Shown: positions 21,758 to 32,239, counted from the first letter of the stretch. The stretch: 64,000 nt of DNA from Arion vulgaris (GCA_020796225.1 CM036767.1:21954927-22018926); one strand, 5' to 3'. Made by a program: numbers and translations. The notes: a model not told the origin generated them from the sequence alone.

Positions 21758-22276
21758 TCTGGGTTGTGCGTCTGCAAACTCTGCCTCCCCGTTTTGAAAA
21801 TAACCGGACTGGCGCGGTTCCCAGTGTCGATAACCAATTGCGTGCATAGTCTCTAACGGCTGCGCGTGCCTCCTCGCTTTTTCACGCGAACGAGGCTCCC
21901 AGCGAATAAGGGACAAGGTAGCGTCTGCTATTAAGACTCTCTCGCTCGCGCGCGCGGTCTTATTGGTGGTGTGTGTGTGTCCGTATATCGGAGTTTCTCG
22001 GTCGCGATGTGATGCAGTCAGTCTACAATTTTAAACGCTCGACGGTGGTCTCGTTAAAGGCCCGGCTCTCGCAACGAGCTTGTGGGTCCGCAGGTAGTAA
22101 CATGGTGTCGTTCTTTGCTTGGCGAGGCGCAAGTCTTGCCGGCAAAACTGTGGGAAGCGAGCGCTCGGTCGTTTCGCTTCAATTTCGCATTTTCGCCGGG
22201 GACGTCGGGATCCGCTCTGCACAGAGCGCTGTCTCCCTACCCCGAGCATTGTCGGTCCAGTCTCGTCCATGACAGC
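21758..22276 (+). other. rDNA 5' external transcribed spacer (probable)
   Basis: GC-rich sequence, unlike its surroundings, runs directly into the 18S rRNA start. It contains CGCGCGCG runs and no long frame worth calling. Position alone makes it the 5' ETS of a ribosomal transcription unit. I cannot place the pol I start site. The left border coincides with the last 39-bp repeat unit. Confidence 0.7.
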
Positions 22277-22393
22277 TATCTGGTTGATCCTGCCAGTAGT
22301 CATATGCTTGTCTCAAAGATTAAGCCATGCATGTCTAAGTTCACACTGTCTCACGGTGAAACCGCGAATGGCTCATTAAATCAGTCGAGGTTC
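22277..22393 (+). rRNA. 18S rRNA, first ~117 nt only
   Basis: Begins TATCTGGTTGATCCTGCCAG and continues through CATATGCTTGTCTCAAAG, GCCATGCATGTCTAAGT, ACGGTGAAACCGCGAATGGC and TTAAATCAGTCGAGGTTC. This is the near-universal 5' end of eukaryotic small-subunit rRNA. It stops at GAGGTTC, where animal 18S normally continues CTTAGATG. The rest of the gene is absent, so this is a truncated copy. Confidence 0.95.
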
Positions 22394-23689
22394 AAAGGCT
22401 CATGAGGTCATGGTGGTAACATGAGCCAGGGTTAGCGAGGGGCGCGTTAACCAAGACCCTGCCCCCAACCTCCACGCGGTGACCCTGGAAACATACTCTG
22501 GTTCCGGTCTGGCTAAGAGGGCAGGGATCGGGAGAGAAAACTACTGGTAGTGGTAGCAGTGCAGTTACGGAAATACAATAAAGATACTTACAAACAAAAT
22601 GCACAAATCTCCTGACCGATGTCCAACAAGATATTGCCCAAGTCCCTGAACGCAAAGAAGCAGCAACGAAACGTCTCTGACATGGATGAGAGGTGCATCC
22701 AGTGACCAAACGTATGCCCACGTAGGGCGAAGCTCGAAGCCCTGAGGAGGGGGCAAACATTGCCAGCCCGTCGGCAAGAATAAATAAGACAGGACCGTAA
22801 CGAATAAAGTCTACCCTCGTGTTGGTGCGAGAGAAGATTGCAGCTGACCCCGCATCGGTAGCCTGGTGCAGATACATGTACTCGGCAAGGTTTGCAGAGC
22901 GCAAAAGAACAAGTTGCGTTTAGTGCATAACGAAACTACCCGCCCTGGGAAAACCGTGCAAGGTACTGTGCGATTAAAAATTAACATCCCCGGAAGAACT
23001 GAGGTTGGTGATGCCTAACGGAACTGCCAGCCTTGGGGCAACCGGGCAAGGTTCGATTGCAGTCGTAACTAACATCCCCGGAATAACTGGGGCGGGTGAT
23101 GGCGGCGAGCGTAAAATCCTCAGTTACGCTGATAGTGCCGACTGAAACGACCCTCTACATTGTTTGTACTCGGCCCCATGCCAGTGCTTTCGAGGTTAAT
23201 TGCAAATTGCCACGTACCAATGCGCGTCTAGAAAAGGCTGAGAATGTTCCTCCTCCGGATCAAACTCAAAATGTACGGTAAAGCAAGGCCGACAATGCAC
23301 GGATCAGACAGGAAGTTCGGGTCTGAACATTGGCGAAGGCCGATACTTTACAAGGTGTTTTATACGAGTAAGACGCCGTCCGAGGATAAGCTTACAAGCC
23401 CCGAGAAATATTTCTCAGTCAGAACGGGCATAAACAGCTTAACTCACTGTCCCGGCGTAGATCACAAAGCCCAAAAATACGGCAAAGCTGATCGAACCCT
23501 AGGGAAAGCCTACCCTAGTAAATCAAAAGCTGGCTGAAATCGAACACCCCACCGAAGGATAAGCAACTGAGCTCAAATAGGTGCTGAAGGCTGGTGCACG
23601 TACATCACGTTCTGATGTTTGGCTGTTTATATATCACAATGAGAATGATTAAAACAGGCCTAGAACGATCGAAGAGGAGGAGGAGATTA
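22394..23689 (+). mobile_element. Element inserted in 18S rDNA (R2/R8-like, non-autonomous)
   Basis: A ~1.3-kb sequence starts inside 18S and is neither rRNA nor like the flanks. It opens with a hairpin (22397-22427), contains an imperfect ~85-bp direct repeat around TTAACATCCCCGGAA (about 22925-23095), and ends GATCGAAGAGGAGGAGGAG. The last ~200 bp are collinear with SINE2 (CTAGGGAAAGCCTACCCTAG, CTAGTAAATCAAAAGC, and the ATCGAAGAGGAG tail). No reverse transcriptase is visible, so it would be an internally deleted, non-autonomous element. Elements of the R2 clade and relatives are known to target rDNA, some of them 18S. Family assignment here is inference. The minus-strand open frame at 22392-22904 is not called. 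Confidence 0.6.
22397..22472 (+). ncRNA. Candidate HDV-like self-cleaving ribozyme
   Basis: P1: GGCTCAT (22397-22403) pairs with ATGAGCC (22421-22427), 7 bp starting with G as expected at a cleavage site. P2: GAGG (22404-22407) pairs with CCTC (22469-22472). P4: AGGGT (22428-22432) pairs with ACCCT (22456-22460). The linker before P2 contains C-C-A-A, compatible with the catalytic C followed by N-A-A. P3 and its loop are poor: no three-pair helix is obvious in 22409-22420. R2-type elements are known to carry such ribozymes at the rRNA/element junction. Confidence 0.45.
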
Positions 23690-24045
23690 TGTTCCTCGAC
23701 ACTCAGATCTTGTAGGATTAATAGATCATGTTCCTCGACACTCAGATCTTGTAGGATTAATAGATCATGTTCCTCGACACTCATGTCTTGTAGGGTTAAT
23801 AGATTATGTTCCTCGACACTCAGGTCTTGTAGGGTTAATAGATTATGTTCCTCGACACTCAGGTCTTCTTGTAGGGTTAATAGATTATGTTCCTCGACAC
23901 TCAGGTCTTGTAGGGTTAATAGATTATGTTCCTCGACACTCAGGTCTTGTAGGGTTAATAGATTATGTTCCTCGACACTCAGGTCTTGTAGGGTTAATAG
24001 ATTATGTTCCTCGACACTCAGGTCTTGTAGGGTTAATAGATCATG
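23690..24045. repeat. 39-bp minisatellite, right part, about 9 copies
   Basis: Same unit as 21476-21757. Most units here carry GATTATG rather than GATCATG, and one has a 3-bp CTT insertion. Confidence 0.95.
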
Positions 24046-24165
24046 TCTCTATCCAAATCGTTTCAAGAGCTCATCTGTAGTACTATGTTTCTATAGAAAC
24101 GGCTATCTTTTTTGATGCCTGTCGTATAATACATGATTCACATCCTTGATTGTTGGGTTTTTTTT

Positions 24166-24325
24166 TCATTGATATGACCAACATCATTGCAGTTCGCTGG
24201 ATAACCATGTGTGCTCCGATATCTTTCTTACTCTGGAAGATCCCAGCCGCAGTTCCCCCGCCCCCAGCCTTTGTAGCAGTATTTTAACCCCCACCCCCAT
24301 TCCTGATGTAATTTTGAAACGATGT
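24166..24325 (-). mobile_element. SINE1 copy 4, fragment of the 3' part
   Basis: Matches the tail-proximal third of SINE1 (ATGTGTGCTCCGAT, CTTACTCTGGAAGATC), interrupted by a C-rich stretch. Confidence 0.65.
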
Positions 24326-24429
24326 ACGGAAACCTACAGGTTTGAGGTGGTTAGACCGGCTCAGATCATATATGGACAAAAACCTTGGTAGGCTGTGGTA
24401 TTACTAGATAAACGGGCATTAAGGACGTG

Positions 24430-24800
24430 GACGGGTATACGACACTACTTAAAAAAAAGAAAAACTAACAATCAATTATGAAAAATAACAACAATCGAGG
24501 TTTCGACCATAGGTCTTCATCCAGCCAGCAAATACAAGCAAAGTAGTAAATGTACTAAAATGTAGAACTAAAGTATAAAAACAAAAAGAAACACAACTAG
24601 TCACAATTCCGCAACCTGATTCATATAGATCGTATCGCGTGCGTTGAAAATTAAAATATGACAGCGGAAGTGAAGACGCCGGGCGGGGAGACGTCTTAGA
24701 TGTGCAAGAAAACAAAGAGTGATTGGAATGGTGACAGTACACCCATCATTGAAACAATCAAAACAAGTGCCTTGTAATATAGCAAATAAATAGACAGTAA
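24430..24800 (-). mobile_element. Penelope-like element terminal fragment (possible)
   Basis: The minus strand carries GGATGAAGACCTATGGTCGA followed by AACCTCGATTG, the same kind of phrase as the 3' end of the Penelope-like element at 8.9 kb. No catalytic domain is visible. Confidence 0.45.
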
Positions 24801-24807
24801 ACATGAT

Positions 24808-25018
24808 ACTAGGCCCATCCTAAAGGATGTTCAAGATAAAAGTAGCCTGGTCAATTGAACCCTAGACCCATACTACAGGGTGTTCAAAATAAAAGTAGCC
24901 TGGTCAAGTAAATCCTAGACCCATACTACAGGGTGTTCAAGATAAAAGTAGCCTGGTCAATTGAACCCTAGATCCATACTACAGGGTGTTCAAGATAAAG
25001 GTAGCCTGGTCAATTGAC
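24808..25018. repeat. 53-bp minisatellite, left part, 4 copies
   Basis: Each unit contains CTACAGGGTGTTCAAGATAA plus AAGTAGCCTGGTCAA. The first part is the terminal repeat of the MITE at 27126-27395. The array is split by LINE-A. Confidence 0.9.
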
Positions 25019-25019
25019 A

Positions 25020-27048
25020 AATTTGACATACTTATGGCTGCTCAAGAGGACATGATACTTGACGAACTGGCAACACAGGCAAGAGATATATTACTCTCCA
25101 CCGCACAAAACATCATGCCCAGGAAAGTATACAAGAAACAGGTCTACATAACTGAAAAACACTGAAGCTAATTGAAGAAAAAAGAAAGCTAAAACAAACG
25201 GGATTAAAACGAAACAGCACTGAATATAAAATCTGCTCAAGAGAAGTCAAGAAAGAAATCCGAAAAGAAAAGAAACAACACATAGTCACCTCATGCAATA
25301 AAATTGATGAATTAAGAAAACAAGGGAAACAGATAGAAATGTACAACGAAATTAATATAATGACACGTGACTTCAGCCCATCAATACAAGTCAAAAACGA
25401 TAACAATGGCACAACATTAACAGAAAAGAAAGATGTACTAGAAAGATGGCGTGAGTACTGCAGAAACAAGTATGAAGACACATCTAAAAATCCACATAAG
25501 ATAATAACAGAAAGCGAAGAGACAGAACCAGAGCCCATGTTGGATGAAGTGCGCCTGACCATCAAAAGCCTGAAGAGAGGGAAGTCACCAAGGTGCGATG
25601 ATATACCAGCGGAATTGATTCAAGCAGGTGGGGAAGCTAGTGTTCGGGTATATCATAAATTGTGCACAAAGATATGGAATAGCTCCTCCTGGCCAAAGGA
25701 ATGGAAAAGATCAGTATTTATACCTATTCCAAAGAAGGGAAACTTGAAACTATGCACCAACTACAGAACTATTGCCCTTATAAGTCACGCCAGCAAAATC
25801 CTACTAAAAATCATAATGAAGAGGATGGAACAAAAATTAGAAAATGAAATACACAAAACACAAGCAGGTTTCAGAAGAGGTAGAGGCACTAGAGATCATA
25901 TTTGTAGCATGAGACTCATTATCAATAAATGCAGAGAATACAACATAGACCTGCATGCATGTTTCATAGACTATAGCAAGGCTTTCGACCATATACAACA
26001 CCAGAAAATGTGGAACATCATGAAAGACATGCACTTTCCAACACACATAATACAACTCATAGAATCTATATACCACGAACAACAGGCAACCATTAAAATA
26101 GGAGGTGAAATAGCTGAATGGTTCGAGATTCAAAAGGGGTACGACAGGGATGTATTTTTTCACCATAATTATTCAACATATATGCGGAGAACATCATGAG
26201 GAATGTAAAAGACGATGCCAACTATGTGAATTACGACCCTCTCCCTATATGCGGCAAATGCATACCATATAGTGAGAGGGTATGCTTAGATATGCAGCCG
26301 AAACAGTATTATTATCCACCAGCAAAGAAGATTTGGAAAACCTAATCATGACGACCAAGCAACATAGTGAAAACCAACATCTATATTTGAATACACAAAA
26401 TCAAAATCATGTCAACTGACAAAGCAAAAGGCTCACCTAACATCCAAGTAAACAATGAAGAACTCCAATGTGTAGAGAGCTACGAATATCTTTGCTCAAT
26501 AATTAACAATAACGGTGACTGCTCCAAAGAGATCTCAAGAAGATTGGCAATAGCAATCAAGAAGAACATGTGGCAAAGCACCAGGAAAATACTAAAATTA
26601 AAAATATTGAGAGCATGCATTTTCCCAGTGGCTACTTATGGTTGTGAATCATGGACTATTACACAAAAATTAAGAACGAAAATCCAGTCCTTCGAAACTA
26701 AATGCTACAGAACGATCCTACGAATACAATGGACAGAAAAAGAAAGAACACTGATGTCCTGAAAGAACTAAATGTTAAAGAGAATTGGATGATAAACAAC
26801 ATACTATACAGAAAAATTACATACTTTGGTCACATCAAGCGTCACGATGGCCTGGAAAGAACAATACTATAGGGCAGGGTCCCAGGACGCAGAGGCAGGT
26901 CAAGAAGATGATGGCTACAAGATATTAAAGAAACCATGAACATGACCATCGATGAAGTGGGTGAACTGGCTAGAGACAGAGTGAATTTCAGATGTGCTGC
27001 AAAGAGAGCAACGTCCTATAAAGGATACGCACCGTGATGATGATGATG
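25020..27048 (+). mobile_element. LINE-A, longest copy, dead
   Basis: A 5'-truncated non-LTR retrotransposon. In order: a linker (ERWREYCRNKYEDT); RT blocks KSLKRGKSPRCDDIPAELI, PKEWKRSVFIPIPKKG, NYRTIALISHASKILLKI, QAGFRRGRGTRDHI and CFIDYSKAFD (catalytic Asp); then, after a shift, an RQGC-like block; then the C-terminal part (ATYGCESWTITQK, CYRTILRIQWTEKE, ITYFGHIKRHD, RGRSRRWLQDI). It ends with a GATGATGATG tail. Damage: a 1-nt frameshift at about 26135, a stop in the next block, a further shift near 26280, and the YADD box reads YAAE, so both Asp are lost. It lies inside the 53-bp minisatellite. The clade is not assigned (RTE/CR1-like order). Confidence 0.85.
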
Positions 27049-27125
27049 GTCAAGTGAACCCTAGACACATACTACAGGGTGTTCAAGATAAAAGTAGCCT
27101 GGTCATGTGAATCCTAGACCCATAC
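27048..27125. repeat. 53-bp minisatellite, right part
   Basis: More than one further unit (AACCCTAGACACATACTACA, GGTGTTCAAGATAAAAGTAG) directly after the LINE-A tail. It continues into the terminal repeat of the MITE. Confidence 0.85.
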
Positions 27126-27395
27126 TACAGGGTGTTTAAGATAAAAGTGGCCTGGTCAAGTGAACCAATTTGGCATATTTTTCTGAAAATGAGTTACTTC
27201 AATAATGACGTAGTATAGGTCAAGTGAACAAGTCTTTTTGTTGTTTGTAATTTTAATGCGGGAAGGGGCGATGGACAAAGGTGACGAAGAACGAGCTAGT
27301 CAGAACCGATTTAAATAGTAAACAGACAGAACGCAATGTGTACCTGCCCACTTTTAATTTGTCAATGGGGATGCTTTTATCTTGAACACCCTGTA
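27126..27395. mobile_element. mariner/Tc1-like MITE
   Basis: Left end TACAGGGTGTTTAAGATAAA and right end GCTTTTATCTTGAACACCCT plus GTA form ~24-bp inverted repeats bounded by TA, as for mariner/Tc1 insertions. The 270-bp element has no transposase. Confidence 0.75.
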
Positions 27396-27509
27396 TATAA
27401 CCTGGCATGAAGCCTACAAGGCTAGTAGTGGGTTCTGAATGTCCCGTGAACACGGACAATTACACAATATAAGATCAAAGGTCAAATAATATGGTAATTG
27501 GTAATCGCT

Positions 27510-29305
27510 GCTCGGTTAACTCATATTTAGCCCTACTTGGTTAACTCATATTTAGCCCTACTTGGTTAACTCATATTTAGCCCTACTTGGTTAACTCATA
27601 TTTAGCCCTACTTGGTTAACTCATATTTAGCCCTACTTGGTTAACTCATATTTAGCCCTACTTGGTTAACTCATATTTAGCCCTACTTGGTTAACTCATA
27701 TTTAGCCCTACTTGGTTAACTCATATTTAGCCCTACTTGGTTAACTCATATTTAGGAGTAGATAGTTTGACTACTGCTCGCAAGAAGCGATACCAGCCCT
27801 ACTTGGTTAACTCATATTTAGGAGTAGATAGTTTGACTACTGCTTTCAAGAAGAGATACCAGCCCTACTTGGTTAACTCATAGTTAGGAGTAGATAGTTT
27901 GACTACTGTTCGCAAGAAGCGATACCAGCCCTACTTGGTTAACTCATATTTAGGAGTAGATAGTTTGACTACTGTTCGCAAGAAGAGATACCAGCCCTAC
28001 TTGGTTAACTCATATTTAGGAGTAGATAGTTTGACTACTGTTCGCAAGAAGAGATACCAGCCCTACTTGGTTAACTCATATTTAGGAGTAGATAGTTTGA
28101 CTACTGCTCGCAAGAAGCGATACCAGCCCTACTTGGTTAACTCATATTTAGGAGTAGATAGTTTGACTACTGTTCGCAAGAAGAGATACCAGCCCTACTT
28201 GGTTAACTCATATTTAGGAGTAGATAATTTGACTACTGCTCGCAAGAAGAGATACCAGCCCTACTTGGTTAACTCATATTTAGCCCTACTTGGTTAACTC
28301 ATATTTAGCCCTACTTGGTTAACTCATATTTAGCCCTACTTGGTTAACTCATATTTAGCCCTACTTGGTTAACTCATATTTAGCCCTACTTGGTTAACTC
28401 ATATTTAGCCCTACTTGGTTAACTCATATTTAGCCCTACTTGGTTAACTCATATTTAGGAGTAGATAGTTTGACTACTGCTCGCAAGAAGCGATACCAGC
28501 CCTACTTGGTTAACTCATATTTAGGAGTAGATAGTTTGACTACTGCTTTCAAGAAGAGATACCAGCCCTACTTGGTTAACTCATATTTAGGAGTAGATAG
28601 TTTGACTACTGTTCGCAAGAAGCGATACCAGCCCTACTTGGTTAACTCATATTTAGGAGTAGATAGTTTGACTACTGTTCGCAAGAAGAGATACCAGCCC
28701 TACTTGGTTAACTCATATTTAGGAGTAGATAGTTTGACTACTGTTCGCAAGAAGAGATACCAGCCCTACTTGGTTAACTCATATTTAGGAGTAGATAGTT
28801 TGACTACTGCTCGCAAGAAGCGATACCAGCCCTACTTGGTTAACTCATATTTAGGAGTAGATAGTTTGACTACTGTTCGCAAGAAGAGATACCAGCCCTA
28901 CTTGGTTAACTCATATTTAGGAGTAGATAATTTGACTACTGCTCGCAAGAAGAGATACCAGCCCTACTTGGTTAACTCATATTTAGGAGTAGATAGTTTG
29001 ACTACTGCTCGCAAGAAGCGATACCAGCCCTACTTGGTTAACTCATATTTAGGAGTAGATAGTTTGACTACTGCTCGCAAGAAGAGATACCAGCCCTACT
29101 TGGTTAACTCATATTTAGGAGTAGATAGTTTGACTACTGCTCGCAAGAAGAGATACCAGCCCTACTTGGTTAACTCATATTTAGGAGTAGATAGTTTGAC
29201 TACTGTTCGCAAGAAGAGATACCAGCCCTACTTGGTTAACTCATATTTAGGAGTAGATAGTTTGACTACTGCTCGCAAGAAGCGATACCAGCCCTACTTG
29301 GTTAT
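27510..29305. repeat. Two-unit array: 25-bp and 66-bp repeats in duplicated blocks
   Basis: The short unit is TTAACTCATATTTAG plus CCCTACTTGG (25 bp). The long unit is the same with 41 bp (from GAGTAGATAGTTTGACTACT to GATACCAG) between those halves (66 bp). Order: about 10 short, 8 long, about 8 short, 13 long. The variant series of the first eight long units (CTCGC, CTTTC, TTCGC ...) repeats in the second block, which shows a ~760-bp block duplication. 66 bp is 22 codons without stops, which explains the long open frame at 28440-29396. Nothing supports a protein. Confidence 0.95.
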
Positions 29306-29520
29306 TATGCATACTGGAAGTCTCAAGAGCATTTACCGACATAAAATTCAATGTCATAGGGTTAGAACAGTGGGGAGAGAAGTATCAAGGATTTGACCCT
29401 TCTCTGTGTGAGATAATAGCCGTATTCACCAGAACAGTTGGGATAGCAGAGTGATATAAGGATTTGTGAACATATGTAAGGACAGATGAAGTGGATAACT
29501 GGGGGATGGGCACCACCCAG

Positions 29521-29792
29521 TGTCTCCTTCTTCTTCTTCGAACGCTCCATATCGACCACCTATTAACCATTAAATGTGATTTGTATGTGATCTGAGCCTA
29601 AGAATCATTGTACGTTGCGCCAGTTATGCTCCTACAAGTAGGCCATCACATCTGATTTCTACGTTGTTTTTTATTTTCTAGGGTAGCTTCCCTACGTCCT
29701 ACATCAGTCGCCTCTTACGACATGCCTTTTAGGTCGCAGTGGTACTATTCTTTGCTGCCCTTGTGGGCCCCATTGTCACGCGCGTGTCACAC
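29521..29792 (-). mobile_element. SINE2 copy 4
   Basis: Full-length inverse copy with tail CTTCTTCTTCTTCGAACGC at 29527 and head near GGCCCCATTGTCACGCGCG. Confidence 0.85.
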
Positions 29793-29959
29793 AGTGTGCA
29801 ATAACTGGTAGGTTAAGTAAGTGATAGAGCAGTAAAAGCCAGTGATGAGCAGAGGAATTAGAGAAGTCCAGAAATGAGTAATTATGAAGATAATAAAATG
29901 TCTATGAATGATCTGCTTGTTAAGAATTGTCCCTGGCGGCAGTATTAAAATCGAATGTT

Positions 29960-31030
29960 TGTCAAAATTCAACTTATAAGCGCTCTATTACGTGTTCAAA
30001 TTCAACTTATAAACGCTCTATTACGTGTTCAAATTCAACTTATAAACGCTCTATTACGTGTTCAAATTCAACTTATAAACGCTCTATTACGTGTTCAAAT
30101 TCAACTTATAAACGCTCTATTACGTGTTCAAATTCAACTTATAAACGCTCTATTACGTGTTCAAATTCAACTTATAAACGCTCTATTACGTGTTCAAATT
30201 CAACTTATAAACGCTCTATTACGTGTTCAAATTCAACTTATAAACGCTCTATTACGTGTTCAAATTCACCTTATAAGCGCTCTATTACGTGTTCAAATTC
30301 AACTTATAAACGCTCTATTACGTGTTCAAATTCAACTTATAAACGCTCTATTACGTGTTCAAATTCAACTTATAAACGCTCTATTACGTGTTCAAATTCA
30401 ACTTATAAACGCTCTATTACGTGTTCAAATTCAACTTATAAACGCTCTATTACGTGTTCAAATTCAACTTATAAACGCTCTATTACGTGTTCAAATTCAA
30501 CTTATAAACGCTCTATTACGTGTTCAAATTCAACTTATAAACGCTCTATTACGTGTTCAAATTCAACTTATAAACGCTCTATTACGTGTTCAAATTCAAC
30601 TTATAAACGCTCTATTACGTGTTCAAATTCAACTTATAAACGCTCTATTACGTGTTCAAATTCAACTTATAAACGCTCTATTACGTGTTCAAATTCAACT
30701 TATAAACGCTCTATTACGTGTTCAAATTCAACTTATAAACGCTCTATTACGTGTTCAAATTCAACTTATAAACGCTCTATTACGTGTTCAAATTCAACTT
30801 ATAAACGCTCTATTACGTGTTCAAATTCAACTTATAAACGCTCTATTACGTGTTCAAATTCAACTTATAAACGCTCTATTACGTGTTCAAATTCAACTTA
30901 TAAACGCTTTATTACGTGTTCAAATTCAACTTATAAACGCTCTATTACGTGTTCACATTCAACTTATAAACGCTCTATTACGTGTTCACATTCAACTTAT
31001 AAACGCTCTATTACGTGTTCAAATTCACCG
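29960..31030. repeat. 33-bp array, about 32 nearly identical copies
   Basis: Unit ATTCAACTTATAAACGCTCT plus ATTACGTGTTCAA. Only a handful of substitutions occur across more than 1 kb, clustered at the two ends. Two plus-strand frames stay open because 33 is a multiple of three. Neither has coding support. Confidence 0.97.
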
Positions 31031-31039
31031 ACCGATTTA

Positions 31040-31465
31040 CTTTTTATCGTCTGTCTCAGATACGACTATGGATTCAATCGCATATACATTAAACCTGGAC
31101 GCTGACATCAACCAGTAGACGAAAACTTGTCACAACAGATCGGAAGTGTCTAGACAGATTGCTGGGAGTATCAAGAAGAGACCGTTTTAGAAATGAAGAC
31201 ATCAGGGTAAAAAAAAGTTTGCACTATCAATGCTGAACTTCATCAAGAAACAACAAATGGTTCGGTCACAAAAGCAGAATACCATCATACAGTGCCCCTC
31301 AAAGAGCAATGTTACTCCGATAGTGTGGATACAAAACAAAAGGTGGACCGTAGAAAGAACAGAGGTGTGAAAAACACTATTTATGAAGTGCACACACAAG
31401 CCGTTCTAGAAATTACTTCTTATCCTGACGCTGTGAGACAAAACAGGATTTAAGAAAAGAAAGTT
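31040..31465 (+). mobile_element. LINE-B 3'-end fragment
   Basis: Nucleotide landmarks match LINE-B: AAGAAGAGACCGTTTTAGAA, AATGAAGACATCAGG, ATCAAGAAACAACAAATGG and TATCCTGACGCTGTGAG. It begins within a few bases of the end of the 33-bp array. Frames are broken. Confidence 0.75.
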
Positions 31466-31875
31466 ACATGAAGATCAGAAATCTTTGGAAAAAAATATCA
31501 CGATCACTCGACGGTGAAAGCGAACTTAGTACTCTTGGAGTAAGAGGCGAGCACAGTACCTCTACCTCACATTGACTCTTAGACATCATCATCATGCCGG
31601 GGTAGTGAGAACAACAACACTTCCCATTCTGATTGACTATCATATTTATTTCTTGTCGAAGAATGAGCTTTATCTTGATGATCATCACAAATCACAGGAT
31701 AACTCTTACGGAAGTCCAATGCAATTTGTTACTTAAGTCCCTTTACTATTCAACTCTTTCCACACCAGTAGTGTTACTGAGTTCTGACATCAAGTATTTT
31801 ATTATACCATAATTCTACGCCCACATACGTTTGTGTTTACACTGTTTTCTGTAGATATTACATTAATTAATAATT
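31465..31875. other. No feature recognised
   Basis: Unassigned sequence between LINE-B and the single 71-bp-type unit. No convincing ORF or repeat. Confidence 0.4.
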
Positions 31876-31877
31876 GT

Positions 31878-31950
31878 TCAATCATCATCGTTGGCATCTT
31901 TGTCTCAGGAGACATTAGGTTGTGCGTTACATAGTTTGTTCTACGTAAGC
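31878..31950. repeat. Single diverged unit of the 71-bp repeat
   Basis: Shares CTTTGTCTCAGGAGACATTAGG and CAGTTTGTTCT-like words with the array at 20645-21080, but occurs once. Confidence 0.6.
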
Positions 31951-31951
31951 G

Positions 31952-32035
31952 TCTCTAGCTTAAATGGTAGTGAGGTCGATCACAATCGAAACGTACCTGG
32001 TTCAATCTCTTCGGTGGGAAATTTGGGAAACAAAT
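31952..32035 (+). mobile_element. tRNA-like SINE head
   Basis: TAGCTTAAATGGTAGTGAG (A-box region) is followed by CCTGGTTCAATCTCTTCGG (B-box GGTTCAATCTC). No intact tRNA fold is apparent. Bases 32035-32240 hold nothing recognised. Confidence 0.5.
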
Positions 32036-32239
32036 TAGTTCACTTAGACTTTTACGAACGAGAAAAATAGATCTACTGTTCAGAAAGCATATCTAACTAC
32101 TGACACATATAAGCGGTGCCTAGAAACTCAACGACTCGTTTACTGATGTTGATGGCTATGTCCTGTAAAGGATATGCCACGATTTTCATTTGATTTCAGT
32201 TTGTTCTACACTCAATGTATATACATATATTCATTTTCT

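Noticed and set aside
22392..22904. 170-codon minus-strand frame
   Set aside because: It lies antisense in the GC-rich 18S-inserted element, starts in 18S sequence and has no recognisable domain.
23690..24045. Telomere-like repeat because units contain TAGGGTTA
   Set aside because: The word occurs once per 39-bp unit and is not a tandem TTAGGG run.
28440..29396. 318-codon open frame with 22-residue repeats
   Set aside because: It follows from the 66-bp unit being a multiple of three. The frame dissolves in the 25-bp units, and there is no start context or domain.
29927..31118. Two overlapping ~390-codon frames
   Set aside because: Both are readings of the same 33-bp array in different frames, so neither has coding support.
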